Assembly (NCBI GenBank): GCA_014380615.1
Contig: JACMJM010000017.1
Coordinates: forward strand, 49,017-113,016
Length of the DNA stretch: 64,000 nt
Direction: 5' to 3'
Source: Sphingobacteriaceae bacterium
Lineage (GTDB): Bacteria; Bacteroidota; Bacteroidia; Sphingobacteriales; Sphingobacteriaceae
A model generated the notes under the pieces. That model was given only the letters and a program-made list of their open reading frames with translations. It ran no database searches and was not told the DNA's origin. The position numbers and the translations under genes are program-made. Of the stretch, positions 28,512 to 37,395 are shown piece after piece. Within the stretch, counting starts at the first letter, position 1. Every line of letters starts with the position of its first letter.

Positions 28512-28709
28512 TTAGGACTTGAGTTTTGCCATGATACTTTCTTTGCTCACCTTATCAGATTTATCAACAGCCTTAAGCATTTTTGACAAACCTAAATCTT
28601 CAATCTCTTCTTCCCCCATTTGAATAGACACAATGTCCAGCTTCTTAAGCAGGTCAGATAGGAACTTAAATTCGCTTTCGTTTTTTGGAGTTATAACTAG
28701 CGCTTTCAT
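28512..28709 (-). CDS. Antitoxin of the RelE-type pair
   Basis: A 65-residue acidic protein (MKALVITPKNESEFKFL at the start) with an early beta strand and two helices, ending KESIMAKLKS. This size and shape fit the Phd/RelB-like small antitoxins found upstream of RelE toxins in Bacteroidota. It probably neutralises the adjacent toxin by wrapping it with the C-terminal helix and may repress its own promoter. A TATATTTG box lies just before its ATG. Confidence 0.8.
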   Translation of the reverse strand: MKALVITPKNESEFKFLSDLLKKLDIVSIQMGEEEIEDLGLSKMLKAVDKSDKVSKESIMAKLKS

Positions 28710-28714
28710 AGTAA

Positions 28715-28722
28715 CAAATATA
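28715..28722 (-). promoter_or_regulatory. -7 box of the toxin-antitoxin operon, near-leaderless
   Basis: On the minus strand TATATTTG fits TAnnTTTG exactly and ends six bases before the antitoxin ATG (28709). If used, the mRNA would begin at or next to the start codon. Confidence 0.5.
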
Positions 28723-28928
28723 ACGAAATTTGGGCGGAAGAATTTTGAGAGGTCTTATAAAATATTAATCCCCGCCTAACAACAATTATCTCAGTCCCGA
28801 TTTGGTGCTGACTTTATCTAACAAATATGGTCGCAAGGTAAGATTGACAGGAGCTATTTCTATGTTCGATTTTGAGGGCAAGTTTTCAATCTATATATTT
28901 AGAACTAATAAACATAGTCCTCTGTATT

Positions 28929-29363
28929 GTGAAAATCTGGCTCAAAATTCTTATTTACACGTTGGTAGTGATTTTTTTCGCGGGCTTGGTAAGTACTTTT
29001 TTCCTCGATGAAATTTTCGGAGACCCTTTAGAATTCAGGTTAGCCAATAAAACATCCGATACGGTATACGTAAAGTCGAAAGATGTTGATTCGTACTCTG
29101 GTTTAGAAGAGATTGAGATAAAAACCGAGTTGTACCAAATTGTCCCGCCGGGTAATGAGCTAGTTTTAGCGATTGATTATACGTGGGAAACCTCTTTCTA
29201 CATGACAAATTATTATCTTAATTCTCCTAAAAAGAATTTCAATATCATAGTTCGAAAAAAAGAAAAACCGGTTTTTATGAGTGATTTTAGAAAGTTAAAA
29301 TCATACACTCGCGATGGAAAACGGGTTTTCGTCAGAGAACTTATACCAAACGATATTAAGTAA
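28929..29363 (+). CDS. Hypothetical membrane-anchored protein
   Basis: I choose a GTG start at 28929 because it gives MKIWLKILIYTLVVIFFAGL, a normal N-terminal membrane helix. The frame is open further upstream, but those residues look non-coding. The mature part of about 115 residues is beta-rich (FRLANKTSDTVYVKSKDVD) and faces the periplasm. I recognise no family. It stands between the toxin pair and the stress protein with no operon partner. Confidence 0.55.
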   Translation: MKIWLKILIYTLVVIFFAGLVSTFFLDEIFGDPLEFRLANKTSDTVYVKSKDVDSYSGLEEIEIKTELYQIVPPGNELVLAIDYTWETSFYMTNYYLNSPKKNFNIIVRKKEKPVFMSDFRKLKSYTRDGKRVFVRELIPNDIK

Positions 29364-29478
29364 CCATTATAAATTCGCACTCGCCTGGCATTCGAATCAT
29401 ATTTTGTTTTGACTTAGAATCAGCGGGTTCTATAGTCAATCTTGGGCCCAATGTTCATTGTGGAAACCCTGGCTTGAA

Positions 29479-29952
29479 TTAGTCCGAATCTTTATTTGGT
29501 ATTATTAAAACCGGGCATTTTGCCTTTCTAACAACTTTTTCGGCTACACTGCCAGAAATAAAATGATCAAATCCGGTGCGGCCGTGTGTTCCTAAAACAA
29601 TAATGTCAGCGTTCCATTCTTCCGCAGTATTTAAAATTTCATCTTTAGGATTTCCGGTTTTATGAAAAGTATAAAGTGTGTATTCTTCACCAATAGAGTC
29701 GGCGATTTTATTTAACAGTTTTTTACTTGAATCTTCCTGGGCATGCACCATTTCAGGGATCATAATAGGTGGTTCGTTCAGTAAAGGATCTGCCACATAC
29801 GGAGTTGCAACAGGTAACTCATTAACGTGTAGTAAGGCAATCTCAGCCCCGAGTTTTTTTGCCAGTTCTATACCGTAATTGGTTGCCCTTTCAGAATATT
29901 GACTATCCTCTACCGCTATTAGAATTTTATGGATTTGATTGAACGTTTTCAT
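29479..29952 (-). CDS. Universal stress protein (UspA family)
   Basis: One Usp domain of 157 residues in the cytoplasm. The nucleotide-binding motif G-2x-G-9x-G-S is present as GTHGRTGFDHFISGS, so it belongs to the ATP-binding subgroup. The N-terminal strand KILIAVEDSQYSERA and the end CPVLIIP are also typical. It is monocistronic. Such proteins aid survival in starvation or oxidative stress. No specific partner is evident. Confidence 0.92.
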   Translation of the reverse strand: MKTFNQIHKILIAVEDSQYSERATNYGIELAKKLGAEIALLHVNELPVATPYVADPLLNEPPIMIPEMVHAQEDSSKKLLNKIADSIGEEYTLYTFHKTGNPKDEILNTAEEWNADIIVLGTHGRTGFDHFISGSVAEKVVRKAKCPVLIIPNKDSD

Positions 29953-30049
29953 GTTGTTTTTTGACGAGGTGTTTCACTACTGTTAAAACAATAAAGTAAA
30001 AGCTAAGTTTTTTATTTCCATAATGTAAGCATTTTTCACTTTTTTTGCA

Positions 30050-30832
30050 TTGAAAATGATTGACTACGGCGTTTGTAATTTATCCATAATCCCTTTGAGG
30101 GCAGAAGCATCAGATAAAAGTGAAATTTTTACGCAGTTGCTTTTTGGGGATTGTTTTGAAATACTAGAGTTAACAGATCCCTGGGTTAGGATAAAAACAT
30201 GTTACGACGAGTATGAGGGTTGGATTGATTGCAAACAAATTACTCCTGTTAAAAATTGTTTACTTGAATCTGCTACACAAACTTCTGTATTGGGCTTAAA
30301 GCCTTATCATGAGCTTACTAAAATGTCAACAGGGGAAAAGTTGCGTTTAGTGGCTGGAAGCAGCATTCCCGAGACGATCGACGGAAAATTCTTTTTAGGG
30401 AACGAAGAATATCAATTACAGCCTGATTCTATACTTTCCAGCACCAACTTTGATAGCTCTGTTCTTGATTATGCTAAATTTTACCTTGGTGCGCCTTATT
30501 TATGGGGAGGAAAGTCGTTATTCGGGATAGATTGTTCGGGATTTACCCAAATAGTTTTTAAAATGCTCGGTAAAAAGTTAAAAAGAGATGCCTGGCAACA
30601 AGCGGAACAGGGGCAAATCGTGAACTTTTTGCAGGAGGCTAAGGCTGGTGATCTTGCTTTTTTCGATAATGCGGAAGGTAGGGTGATACATGTGGGGATA
30701 ATGCTGGATGAACAACATATCATACATGCGTCGGGAAGAGTGAAGATTGATCCTATCGACGGGCAAGGGATATACAGTCTGGACTTAAAGAGGCATACTC
30801 ATAAGTTGAGAATAATAAAAAGGGTAATTTAA
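30050..30832 (+). CDS. NlpC/P60 peptidoglycan endopeptidase with SH3 domains
   Basis: A 260-residue cell-wall enzyme. An SH3b-type region (about 1-130) precedes the NlpC/P60 domain (about 140-255). The catalytic Cys lies in DCSGF (near residue 162), the His in VIHVGIML, with HASGR as the following conserved segment. It resembles dipeptidyl-peptidase VI type enzymes that cut gamma-D-Glu-diamino acid bonds in muropeptides. No signal peptide is seen, so it may act in recycling in the cytoplasm. Its 3' end overlaps the WD40 gene by four bases, tail to tail. Confidence 0.9.
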   Translation: MKMIDYGVCNLSIIPLRAEASDKSEIFTQLLFGDCFEILELTDPWVRIKTCYDEYEGWIDCKQITPVKNCLLESATQTSVLGLKPYHELTKMSTGEKLRLVAGSSIPETIDGKFFLGNEEYQLQPDSILSSTNFDSSVLDYAKFYLGAPYLWGGKSLFGIDCSGFTQIVFKMLGKKLKRDAWQQAEQGQIVNFLQEAKAGDLAFFDNAEGRVIHVGIMLDEQHIIHASGRVKIDPIDGQGIYSLDLKRHTHKLRIIKRVI

Positions 30833-31749
30833 CCAATACTGGTATCAACTTTCCAAATCATCACATTCGTATCATCACTTACCGAAATAAGAAATTCGGT
30901 TGATGCATCCCAGCAAATCTTATTTACAGAATGGCTATGAGCTACCATTCCTTTTTCGCGACTTATAACCTTTTTTAATTTAAAACTTTCAGCGTCCCAG
31001 ATTTTGATGCTTTTGTCTCTGCTTGAAGTGGCGAAATACGGCTGGGTAGGGTGAAATTTTATATCATAGATAGCAAACATGTGAGCAACGATTGTGTCCT
31101 TCAAGGAATAGTCGCTGGTATTCCATATGTTCAATTTCGCATCTCTGCCACCCGACAATAAGTATTTCCCGTCTGGAGAAAACTCAAGAGAAGTAACAGG
31201 TAACATATGTTCTGTTAGTTCGGTAATTAGCGAATAATCGTCAAGATTATATAATCGGATGATGTTGTCTTTGCATCCAAAGGCAACTACACTTTCGTTC
31301 CGATTGATCGCAATAGTGCGAACAGTTGCTTGGGAAACCTGAAAGTTGTATAGTAGTTTATGGCTTGTCAGATCAATTACGGAGACAGTTCCGTCTTCCG
31401 AGGCAGCCAAAAGCTCGGTTTTTCTATTGACGGATTTTAAATCAAAGATGGGAATTTTATGATGGCTTATTTCAGCTGTGATTCTTTGTTCAACAAAATT
31501 AAACAGACTAATCAAACCACTTCTTTCGCCAACAGCCAACACAGGCGCACATTCCGGAGCATGCAATGAGTATACAGAACTTTTAACAGGCATAAGCACT
31601 TTAATGAAGGCCATGTTCTTTAAGCTCCATTCAACCACACCTTTGTCGTTTCCACCTGTAAAAATTATGCCCGGTTTTTGAGATACCTCCACCGCATAAA
31701 CAGGGTTTTGATGGCCCGAGAGCAAGGCTTCCTGTTTAACCTCGATCAT
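30829..31749 (-). CDS. WD40-repeat protein at the end of the his operon
   Basis: A 306-residue cytoplasmic beta-propeller of about seven WD40 blades, for example DGKYLLSGGRDAKLNIWN and YFATSSRDKSIKIWD, with no other domain. It begins two bases after hisIE, so it is probably co-transcribed with the histidine genes. WD40 propellers act as protein-binding platforms, and none is part of the known histidine pathway, so the link may be by accident of position. Confidence 0.88.
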   Translation of the reverse strand: MIEVKQEALLSGHQNPVYAVEVSQKPGIIFTGGNDKGVVEWSLKNMAFIKVLMPVKSSVYSLHAPECAPVLAVGERSGLISLFNFVEQRITAEISHHKIPIFDLKSVNRKTELLAASEDGTVSVIDLTSHKLLYNFQVSQATVRTIAINRNESVVAFGCKDNIIRLYNLDDYSLITELTEHMLPVTSLEFSPDGKYLLSGGRDAKLNIWNTSDYSLKDTIVAHMFAIYDIKFHPTQPYFATSSRDKSIKIWDAESFKLKKVISREKGMVAHSHSVNKICWDASTEFLISVSDDTNVMIWKVDTSIG

Positions 31750-31751
31750 AA

Positions 31752-32339
31752 TTACTGATGTCTGTTTTCCAGATTTTTGGCCAGCGTTTCCAAGCTTATA
31801 TTCTTTTCACGTAATAAAACCAAAAGATGAAATAAAAGATCTGACGACTCATTAATAAAGTCTTGCTCGGTTTCGGTCAGGGCCGCAATAACCGTTTCAA
31901 CACCTTCTTCGCCTACTTTCTGAGCTATTTTATTTAGTCCTTTGGCATGAAGCCTGTTTACATAAGAACCTTCTACAGGATTTTTATACCGGTCGGCAAC
32001 TATTTCTTCGAGTTTGAAGAGAAAGTTTTGATTATAATTAGTGTTGAAGCAGCTTCTGGAGCCAGTATGACAGGTGGGGCCTACAGGTGTTACTTTGATA
32101 AGAAGAGTGTCTTGGTCACAGTCCAGACTGATGTTTTTTACATAAAGGAAATTACCGCTTTCTTCACCCTTTGTCCAAAGCCGGTTTTTCGACCTTGAGA
32201 AGAACGTAACTTTTTCAATAGCCTTGGTTTTTTCGAATGCTTCTTCATTCATATATCCTAGCATAAGCACTTCCAATGTTTGCTCATCCTGTATGATAAC
32301 CGGAACCAGTCCGTCTGATTTTAAAAAATCGATAGTCAT
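31752..32339 (-). CDS. hisI: Bifunctional phosphoribosyl-AMP cyclohydrolase / phosphoribosyl-ATP pyrophosphatase
   Basis: A HisIE fusion of 195 residues catalysing steps two and three of histidine synthesis. The HisI half (about 1-105) has the zinc motif region [11 protein letters not shown] and CHTGSRSCF. The HisE half (about 110-195) is the helical pyrophosphatase domain with KKxGEE-like [14 protein letters not shown]. The stop of hisF and the start of hisIE share a base, so translation is coupled. Confidence 0.95.
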   Translation of the reverse strand: MTIDFLKSDGLVPVIIQDEQTLEVLMLGYMNEEAFEKTKAIEKVTFFSRSKNRLWTKGEESGNFLYVKNISLDCDQDTLLIKVTPVGPTCHTGSRSCFNTNYNQNFLFKLEEIVADRYKNPVEGSYVNRLHAKGLNKIAQKVGEEGVETVIAALTETEQDFINESSDLLFHLLVLLREKNISLETLAKNLENRHQ

Positions 32340-33481
32340 TATAGCCTTACTTCAATATTGTGTTTTCTTAACTCTTCTTTCAGCGAAGGTATAAGGATTT
32401 CCCCGTAATGAAAAACTGAAGCCGCGAGAGCCGCATCTACATTAGTTTTCTCAAACACATCAATAAAGTGTTGCACGTTTCCTGCTCCGCCTGATGCGAT
32501 TAAAGGGATGGTGATTTTATCGTTAATTCTTTTTAAGAGCGAATTGTCAAATCCGCCTTTAGTGCCGTCATGATCCATCGATGTGAGAAGAATCTCGCCT
32601 GCACCACGTTCTTCCGCTTCTCTTATCCAATCCTCAGTTTCAAATTGCGTGGCAATGCGGCCACCATTTAAATGAACCAGATTTGTACCATCGATCAGCT
32701 TGGTATCTACCGCAACTACTACAAATTGCTTTCCGAAGGCGGATGCCAATTCATCGATAAAGTCAGGATTGCGTACCGCAGCAGAGTTTATAGAAATTTT
32801 ATCCGCACCGGCATTAAGTAGAATATCAGCATCGGCGATTTCATTAATCCCACCGCCGATAGTGAAAGGAATGTTTATCTGTCTGGCCACGGCCTTCACT
32901 AATTCAACCATCGTTTTCCGACGTTCGTGAGTAGCGGTTATATCAAGGAATACTAATTCATCGGCCCCTTGTTGGGAGTATTGCCAGGCAAGCTCTACAG
33001 GATCACCTGCATCGCGGAGGTCGACAAAGTTGACACCCTTTACGGTGCGGCCATCTTTAACGTCGAGGCAGGGGATAATTCGTTTAGCTAAGGCCCCCCG
33101 ACCCCCTGAAGGGGGAGTTTGCAACGCGGCTTGTATGGTGGTCAAAACAGTATGTATATTTATGAATATTTGCTCGTTAGAAAAGCGTAAAACTCTGATT
33201 CCTAAAGTTTCAAGATGATGTTGTCTTTCAATGTCATTTTTATATACTTCAGGCAACAGGTGAATGGAACCATCCAATTCAATAATTAATTTATGCTTGT
33301 GACAGTAAAAGTCGGCTATATAATTACTGATAGGATGTTGTCTTCTAAACCTAACTCCTAATTGATTCCCTTTTAAGTAACCCCAAAGCAGTGTTTCTGC
33401 AGATGTCATATTGTTTCTTAATCTTTCAGCATTTTGAAAGATAATATGACTTGCTCCCTGAAACATTTTTCGCTTTGTCAT
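32339..33481 (-). CDS. hisF: DUF559 nuclease-domain / HisF in-frame fusion
   Basis: A single 380-residue frame. Residues 1-120 are a DUF559 (Vsr-like) endonuclease domain with Asp57 and Glu69-Leu-Asp70 as PD-(D/E)xK candidates. Residues 121-130 ([10 protein letters not shown]) are translated from a GC-rich palindrome. From 131 it is a complete imidazole glycerol phosphate synthase cyclase subunit with catalytic Asp140 (CLDVKDG) and Asp259 (VAVDTK). No start codon stands at the natural HisF beginning, where the codon is TTA, so HisF must be made as a fusion or start at a non-standard codon. It works with HisH. Confidence 0.9.
   Translation of the reverse strand: MTKRKMFQGASHIIFQNAERLRNNMTSAETLLWGYLKGNQLGVRFRRQHPISNYIADFYCHKHKLIIELDGSIHLLPEVYKNDIERQHHLETLGIRVLRFSNEQIFINIHTVLTTIQAALQTPPSGGRGALAKRIIPCLDVKDGRTVKGVNFVDLRDAGDPVELAWQYSQQGADELVFLDITATHERRKTMVELVKAVARQINIPFTIGGGINEIADADILLNAGADKISINSAAVRNPDFIDELASAFGKQFVVVAVDTKLIDGTNLVHLNGGRIATQFETEDWIREAEERGAGEILLTSMDHDGTKGGFDNSLLKRINDKITIPLIASGGAGNVQHFIDVFEKTNVDAALAASVFHYGEILIPSLKEELRKHNIEVRL
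33094..33117. repeat. GC-rich palindromic repeat inside the DUF559-hisF fusion
   Basis: Contains CCCCCTGAAGGGGG. The 24-base block matches 36239-36262 at 23 of 24 positions. On the minus strand it is read as PPSGGRGA between the two domains. Confidence 0.8.
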
Positions 33482-33494
33482 TGGCGTTAGTCTT

Positions 33495-33525
33495 CCCCCT
33501 TTAGGGGATAGGGGTGAATAGGGGG
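33495..33525. repeat. GC-rich palindromic repeat between hisA and the DUF559-hisF gene
   Basis: CCCCCTTTAGGGG with a trailing GATAGGGG motif, the same family as the copies at 34987-35103. It marks the other edge of the DUF559 domain. Confidence 0.75.
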
Positions 33526-33526
33526 C

Positions 33527-34276
33527 CTAGAACGATATCAAAGATTTCAAATTCCAGTCCTTAATCTCCTCGATAGAGATCCGGTCTTCGTAAATTGCCT
33601 TACCGACAACACAAGCTTCGACCTTAATATCATTTAATGTTTCGATATCGTCCATCGAGCTAATTCCACCTGATGCAATTAGTTTAATAAAAGGAGAATG
33701 ATCCAATAGTTTCTGATACAATTCAATTCCTGCACCGCCCAGTTTACCATCTTTATTGATATCAGTACATAGGAAACGGAAGAAACCCAAATTTAGGCAA
33801 CGATCAACGTAGTCCATCAATTTTATCGGTGAGCTTTCCATCCATCCGGAATATTTGATAACCTCATCCAAAACGTCGATAGCAACCACAATCTGATCAG
33901 AACATTGCTCTTTACCACACAAAGTTTCGCTTAATGAAGGTAGGAAATCAGGATTTGTTAACGCTTGAGTTCCGACAATAACGCGATGAATTCCCGCATC
34001 TATTAACTCTTTTACTTTTTCAATGCTTCTCACACCACCACCGTATTGAACTTTCATCTCGGTTTTATTGATGATGTTAAAAAGATAGTCCTGATTACTA
34101 AAATCACCTTTTGCACCATTAAGGTCGATGATATGAACAAACTCGGTACCATTAGACTGGTACTTTTCAATCATTTCCTCCAATGTTACGTCGTAAAATG
34201 TAGCCTGCGCGTAATCTCCTTCTCTTAAACGAACAACTTTTTTGTCAAGAATGTCAATTGCCGGAATTATGTACAT
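33527..34276 (-). CDS. hisA: Phosphoribosylformimino-AICAR ribotide isomerase
   Basis: A 249-residue TIM-barrel isomerase for step four of histidine synthesis. It has the N-terminal catalytic Asp in IPAIDILDKKVV, the phosphate-binding IASGGISSMDD near residue 215, and the second Asp region CTDINKDGKLGG. The start overlaps the hisH end by 23 bases, so the two are translationally coupled. Length and motifs are normal. Confidence 0.95.
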   Translation of the reverse strand: MYIIPAIDILDKKVVRLREGDYAQATFYDVTLEEMIEKYQSNGTEFVHIIDLNGAKGDFSNQDYLFNIINKTEMKVQYGGGVRSIEKVKELIDAGIHRVIVGTQALTNPDFLPSLSETLCGKEQCSDQIVVAIDVLDEVIKYSGWMESSPIKLMDYVDRCLNLGFFRFLCTDINKDGKLGGAGIELYQKLLDHSPFIKLIASGGISSMDDIETLNDIKVEACVVGKAIYEDRISIEEIKDWNLKSLISF

Positions 34277-34952
34277 AGTTTTCTTTAATTAATGAAAAGT
34301 TCTTTAATATTTGTTCGCCAGCTTCACCCGATTTCTCAGGGTGGAACTGAACACCGTAATAATTGTCTTTTTTAAGGGCCGCGGAAAACCTAATTCCGTA
34401 GTCGGCCGAAGCGATTGTAAAATTAGGATTAAATTCTATAAAAAAGGAATGCACAAAATAGAAGTGAGTTCCCTGATTTAATCCCTTAAATAATTCATTA
34501 TCAATAGTTGAACTAACTTTGTTCCAACCCGTATGCGGTACTTTAAGTTTTAAATTTTCCGAAAAAAGGCGGGTTTTAACCGGAGCTATCCCTAAAAGAG
34601 TCGAATTTCCTTCTTCGGAGAATTCTGTAAGTAGCTGCATTCCCACACAAATGCCTAAAACAGGTTTATTTGTAGCAAGAATTTTAGCTACCATTCCGCT
34701 TTCTTCAAGCTTTTGCATCGCGGCCCCAGCATGGCCAACGCCGGGAATAATGTAGCGTTCATAGTTATCAAAATTCTCGATGGAGTTGATCATTTCATAA
34801 GCAATGCCTTGCCGGTCCAGGGCAGCGGTTAATGAGAAGATATTTCCGGCACCGTAGTTTATAATGCCTAAGCCCCCGCAGCGCTCAGGCCCGGCGCTCC
34901 CCCCTAAAGGGGGGGTATGGGTGCTAAAATCTGGTGTATTATTTTCGCTCAT
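34254..34952 (-). CDS. hisH: Imidazole glycerol phosphate synthase, glutaminase subunit, with repeat-derived N-terminus
   Basis: A 232-residue class I glutamine amidotransferase that supplies ammonia to HisF. The catalytic Cys is in LGICVGMQLL and the His/Glu pair in QFHPEKSGEAG. The domain proper starts near residue 28 (LGIINYGAGN). The preceding residues, including THTPPLGGSAGPERCGG, come from a GC-rich palindrome at 34899-34915. Normal HisH proteins begin directly at the GIINYG strand, so this extension is unusual. It may be harmless, or a later start may be used. Confidence 0.92.
   Translation of the reverse strand: MSENNTPDFSTHTPPLGGSAGPERCGGLGIINYGAGNIFSLTAALDRQGIAYEMINSIENFDNYERYIIPGVGHAGAAMQKLEESGMVAKILATNKPVLGICVGMQLLTEFSEEGNSTLLGIAPVKTRLFSENLKLKVPHTGWNKVSSTIDNELFKGLNQGTHFYFVHSFFIEFNPNFTIASADYGIRFSAALKKDNYYGVQFHPEKSGEAGEQILKNFSLIKENYVHNSGN
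34899..34915. repeat. GC-rich palindrome translated in the HisH N-terminus
   Basis: CCCCCCTAAAGGGGGGG, read as PPLGG on the coding strand. Confidence 0.75.
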
Positions 34953-34967
34953 CTAAAAATTATTCGT

Positions 34968-35103
34968 TACGCATTCACACCTTCCATTCCCCCCTTTAGG
35001 AGATAGGGTCTCGTTTCGCATTTACGCTTCTATTCCCCCTTTAAGGGATAGGGGTTGTATCCGTTTCGTATTTACTCTTCTATTCCCCTTTAGGGGATAG
35101 GGG
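34968..35103. repeat. Tandem repeat array between hisB and hisH
   Basis: Three units of 46, 50 and 21 bases begin at 34987, 35033 and 35083, each opening with TTCCCC(C)CTTTA. The first two continue through a CGTTTCGYATTTAC segment and all carry the GATAGGG motif. A degenerate fourth unit lies at 34968-34986. The array fills the 152-base gap between hisH and hisB and can form successive hairpins. Confidence 0.8.
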
Positions 35104-35104
35104 T

Positions 35105-36295
35105 TTATAAAAGCCCCTTCGTACTCGGCAATTGCATATTATTAACATCACGTTTGGCCGCCATTTTTATCGCTTTTGCGAAAGCTTTAAAAATCGCTTC
35201 AATTTTGTGGTGCTCATTTTGTCCTTCGGCTTTTACATTCAAATTGGATTTGGATGCATCACTAAAGGATTTGAAAAAATGAAAGAACATTTCTGTAGGC
35301 ATTTCTCCAACTTTTTCACGTTTGAAATCTGCGTCCCAAACAATCCAGTTTCTTCCACCAAAATCAATCGCAACTTGCGCCAGGCAATCGTCCATCGGGA
35401 GGCAAAAGCCATATCGTTCGATACCGCGTTTATCGCCAAATGCTTTGGCAATGGCTTCGCCAAGAGCAATGCCTGTATCTTCAATAGTATGGTGCTCGTC
35501 GATATGTAAATCGCCTTTGGCGCTGATCTCTAAATCAATACTGCCATGCCGGGCGATTTGTTCCAGCATGTGGTCGAAAAAGTGCAAACCTGTGGATATA
35601 GCAGCTTCTCCCGTGCCATCCAGATTCAATTTGATATATATATCTGTCTCTTTAGTAGTTCTCTGGTGAACCACTTCTCGTTTGCCAACTTTCAGAAATT
35701 CGTAAACATCTTTCCAGTTAGCGGTATCTAAAGCGATATAATCTTTTAGCTCTTCTGCTTGCTCTCTAATTTCATCAGCACCAAGATCTGCGTCTTGTTT
35801 AATCCAGATTCCTTTACACCCAAGGTTTTTAGCTAAAGCCACATCGGTAATTCTATCTCCGATTACAAAGGAGTTCGCCAAATCATATTTCTCTGTATTG
35901 AAATAATGTGTAAGTAGGGCAGTGCCCGGCTTACGTGTAGGGGCATTTTCATGGGGATAAGTTTTATCAATAATAATCTCATTGAAAACCACCCGCTCAC
36001 TCTTAAAAGCATCAATAATAAAATTTTGAACGGGCCAGAAATTTTCCTCGGGATGTGACGAAGTACCCAAACCATCTTGATTGGTTACCATTACCATGTC
36101 GTAATCCAGTTCTTCGGCAACTTTAGTCAGGTATTTAAATACTTCTGGATAAAACTTCAGTTTTTCAAATGAGTCTACCTGATAGTCCTCTGGTTCAAGA
36201 CAAAGCGTTCCGTCGCGATCTATAAATAATATTTTTCGCCCCCCGACCCCCTGTAGGGGGAGGCCCGAGTTTGTGTTATTTTGTTCAGTTCCCAT
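35105..36295 (-). CDS. hisB: Bifunctional histidinol-phosphatase / imidazoleglycerol-phosphate dehydratase
   Basis: A 396-residue fused enzyme for two histidine steps. The HAD phosphatase half has the nucleophile Asp26 in FIDRDGT and runs to about 175. The dehydratase half (about 205-396) has the metal-binding motifs [14 protein letters not shown] and [15 protein letters not shown]. The first 19 residues contain GLPLQGVGG, translated from the palindrome at 36239-36262, so the true domain begins at KILFID. It ends one base before the tandem repeat array and starts two bases after hisC. Confidence 0.95.
   Translation of the reverse strand: MGTEQNNTNSGLPLQGVGGRKILFIDRDGTLCLEPEDYQVDSFEKLKFYPEVFKYLTKVAEELDYDMVMVTNQDGLGTSSHPEENFWPVQNFIIDAFKSERVVFNEIIIDKTYPHENAPTRKPGTALLTHYFNTEKYDLANSFVIGDRITDVALAKNLGCKGIWIKQDADLGADEIREQAEELKDYIALDTANWKDVYEFLKVGKREVVHQRTTKETDIYIKLNLDGTGEAAISTGLHFFDHMLEQIARHGSIDLEISAKGDLHIDEHHTIEDTGIALGEAIAKAFGDKRGIERYGFCLPMDDCLAQVAIDFGGRNWIVWDADFKREKVGEMPTEMFFHFFKSFSDASKSNLNVKAEGQNEHHKIEAIFKAFAKAIKMAAKRDVNNMQLPSTKGLL
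36239..36262. repeat. GC-rich palindrome translated in the HisB N-terminus
   Basis: Contains CCCCCTGTAGGGGG and is nearly identical to 33094-33117. Confidence 0.8.
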
Positions 36296-36297
36296 TT

Positions 36298-37350
36298 TTA
36301 GGATTTGAAATTTTTTAAGTTCTGAATCAAGATTTCATTCTCAGCCGGTGTGCCTACTGTAATTCTTAAGCTGCTTTCGCAGAGCTCTATTTTTGAACGG
36401 TCGCGTACTATAATTCCTCTTTCTACAAGATAATTATAAATACCCTTAGCGTCGGTGGTTTTGGCTAAAATAAAATTAGCATCTGAAGGAAAAATTTTAA
36501 CGATAAAGGGCAAAGCCGATAAACTGTCTACTAATTTCTCCCGCTCCTGAATAGTTTCTCTTATCCAGGCGTTTACCTGTTCGATATTATTCAAAGCCTC
36601 AAGAGCCAGTTGTTGCGACGCCTGATTGATGTTATAAGGCGGTTTAACCCGATTGAAAACTTCAATTATTTCTTCGCTGGCAAAAGCCATTCCTACACGC
36701 AGCCCCGCCAGTCCCCATGCTTTAGAGAGGGTTTGAAGTACTACCAAATTACTGTATTCAGTAAGTTCTTGTATGAAGGTTTTTTGACGGGAATAATTAA
36801 TATACGCTTCATCGATAATCACTAATCCGTTGAAATTCGCAAGTATCGATTCAATATCCTCTCTGTCTATCGAATTAGCAGTCGGATTATTCGGCGAACA
36901 AATAAAAATCAGCTTGGTATTGTCATCAATTGCGGCAGCAATCTCTTCCAGATTTAATTGATAATCGGTTGTTAGCGGAACTTTTTTGATCGCTACATCA
37001 TTGATGTTTGCTGATACTTCGTACATGCCATAGGTTGGAGGTACGGTTATAATGTTATCAATTCCGGGGCGACAAAAAGCACGGAACAGTATATCAATCG
37101 CTTCATCACTTCCGTTTCCAAGAAAAATATTTTGTGGCGGAACGCCCTTTATTTCACTAATGCGCTTTTTTACAGCGAATTGTAAAGGATCCGGATAGCG
37201 ATTGAATGGGGTAGGTATAGGTGAACCGAAACTATTTTCGTTCGCATCCAGGAAAACCGAAGCTTCGCCCTTAAACTCATCGCGTGCGGAAGAGTAAGGA
37301 ACCAGGTTTTTTATATTTTCCCGTAATATGTTGTTTAAATTGAATTCCAT
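36298..37350 (-). CDS. hisC: Histidinol-phosphate aminotransferase
   Basis: A 350-residue PLP enzyme of aminotransferase class I/II. The PLP lysine lies in [13 protein letters not shown], the Asn/Asp/Tyr cofactor residues in [10 protein letters not shown] and IIDEAYINY. It converts imidazole acetol phosphate to histidinol phosphate. Normal length and ordinary codon use. It lies between hisD (45 bases) and hisB. Confidence 0.95.
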   Translation of the reverse strand: MEFNLNNILRENIKNLVPYSSARDEFKGEASVFLDANENSFGSPIPTPFNRYPDPLQFAVKKRISEIKGVPPQNIFLGNGSDEAIDILFRAFCRPGIDNIITVPPTYGMYEVSANINDVAIKKVPLTTDYQLNLEEIAAAIDDNTKLIFICSPNNPTANSIDREDIESILANFNGLVIIDEAYINYSRQKTFIQELTEYSNLVVLQTLSKAWGLAGLRVGMAFASEEIIEVFNRVKPPYNINQASQQLALEALNNIEQVNAWIRETIQEREKLVDSLSALPFIVKIFPSDANFILAKTTDAKGIYNYLVERGIIVRDRSKIELCESSLRITVGTPAENEILIQNLKNFKS

Positions 37351-37395
37351 TGTTATTGACGTTTAAACTCTCAAAAATTCTGAACTTTTGGAGAG

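Noticed and set aside
34968..35103. Regular repeats as a CRISPR array
   Set aside because: Units vary (46, 50 and 21 bases), spacers are similar to each other, and no cas gene is present.
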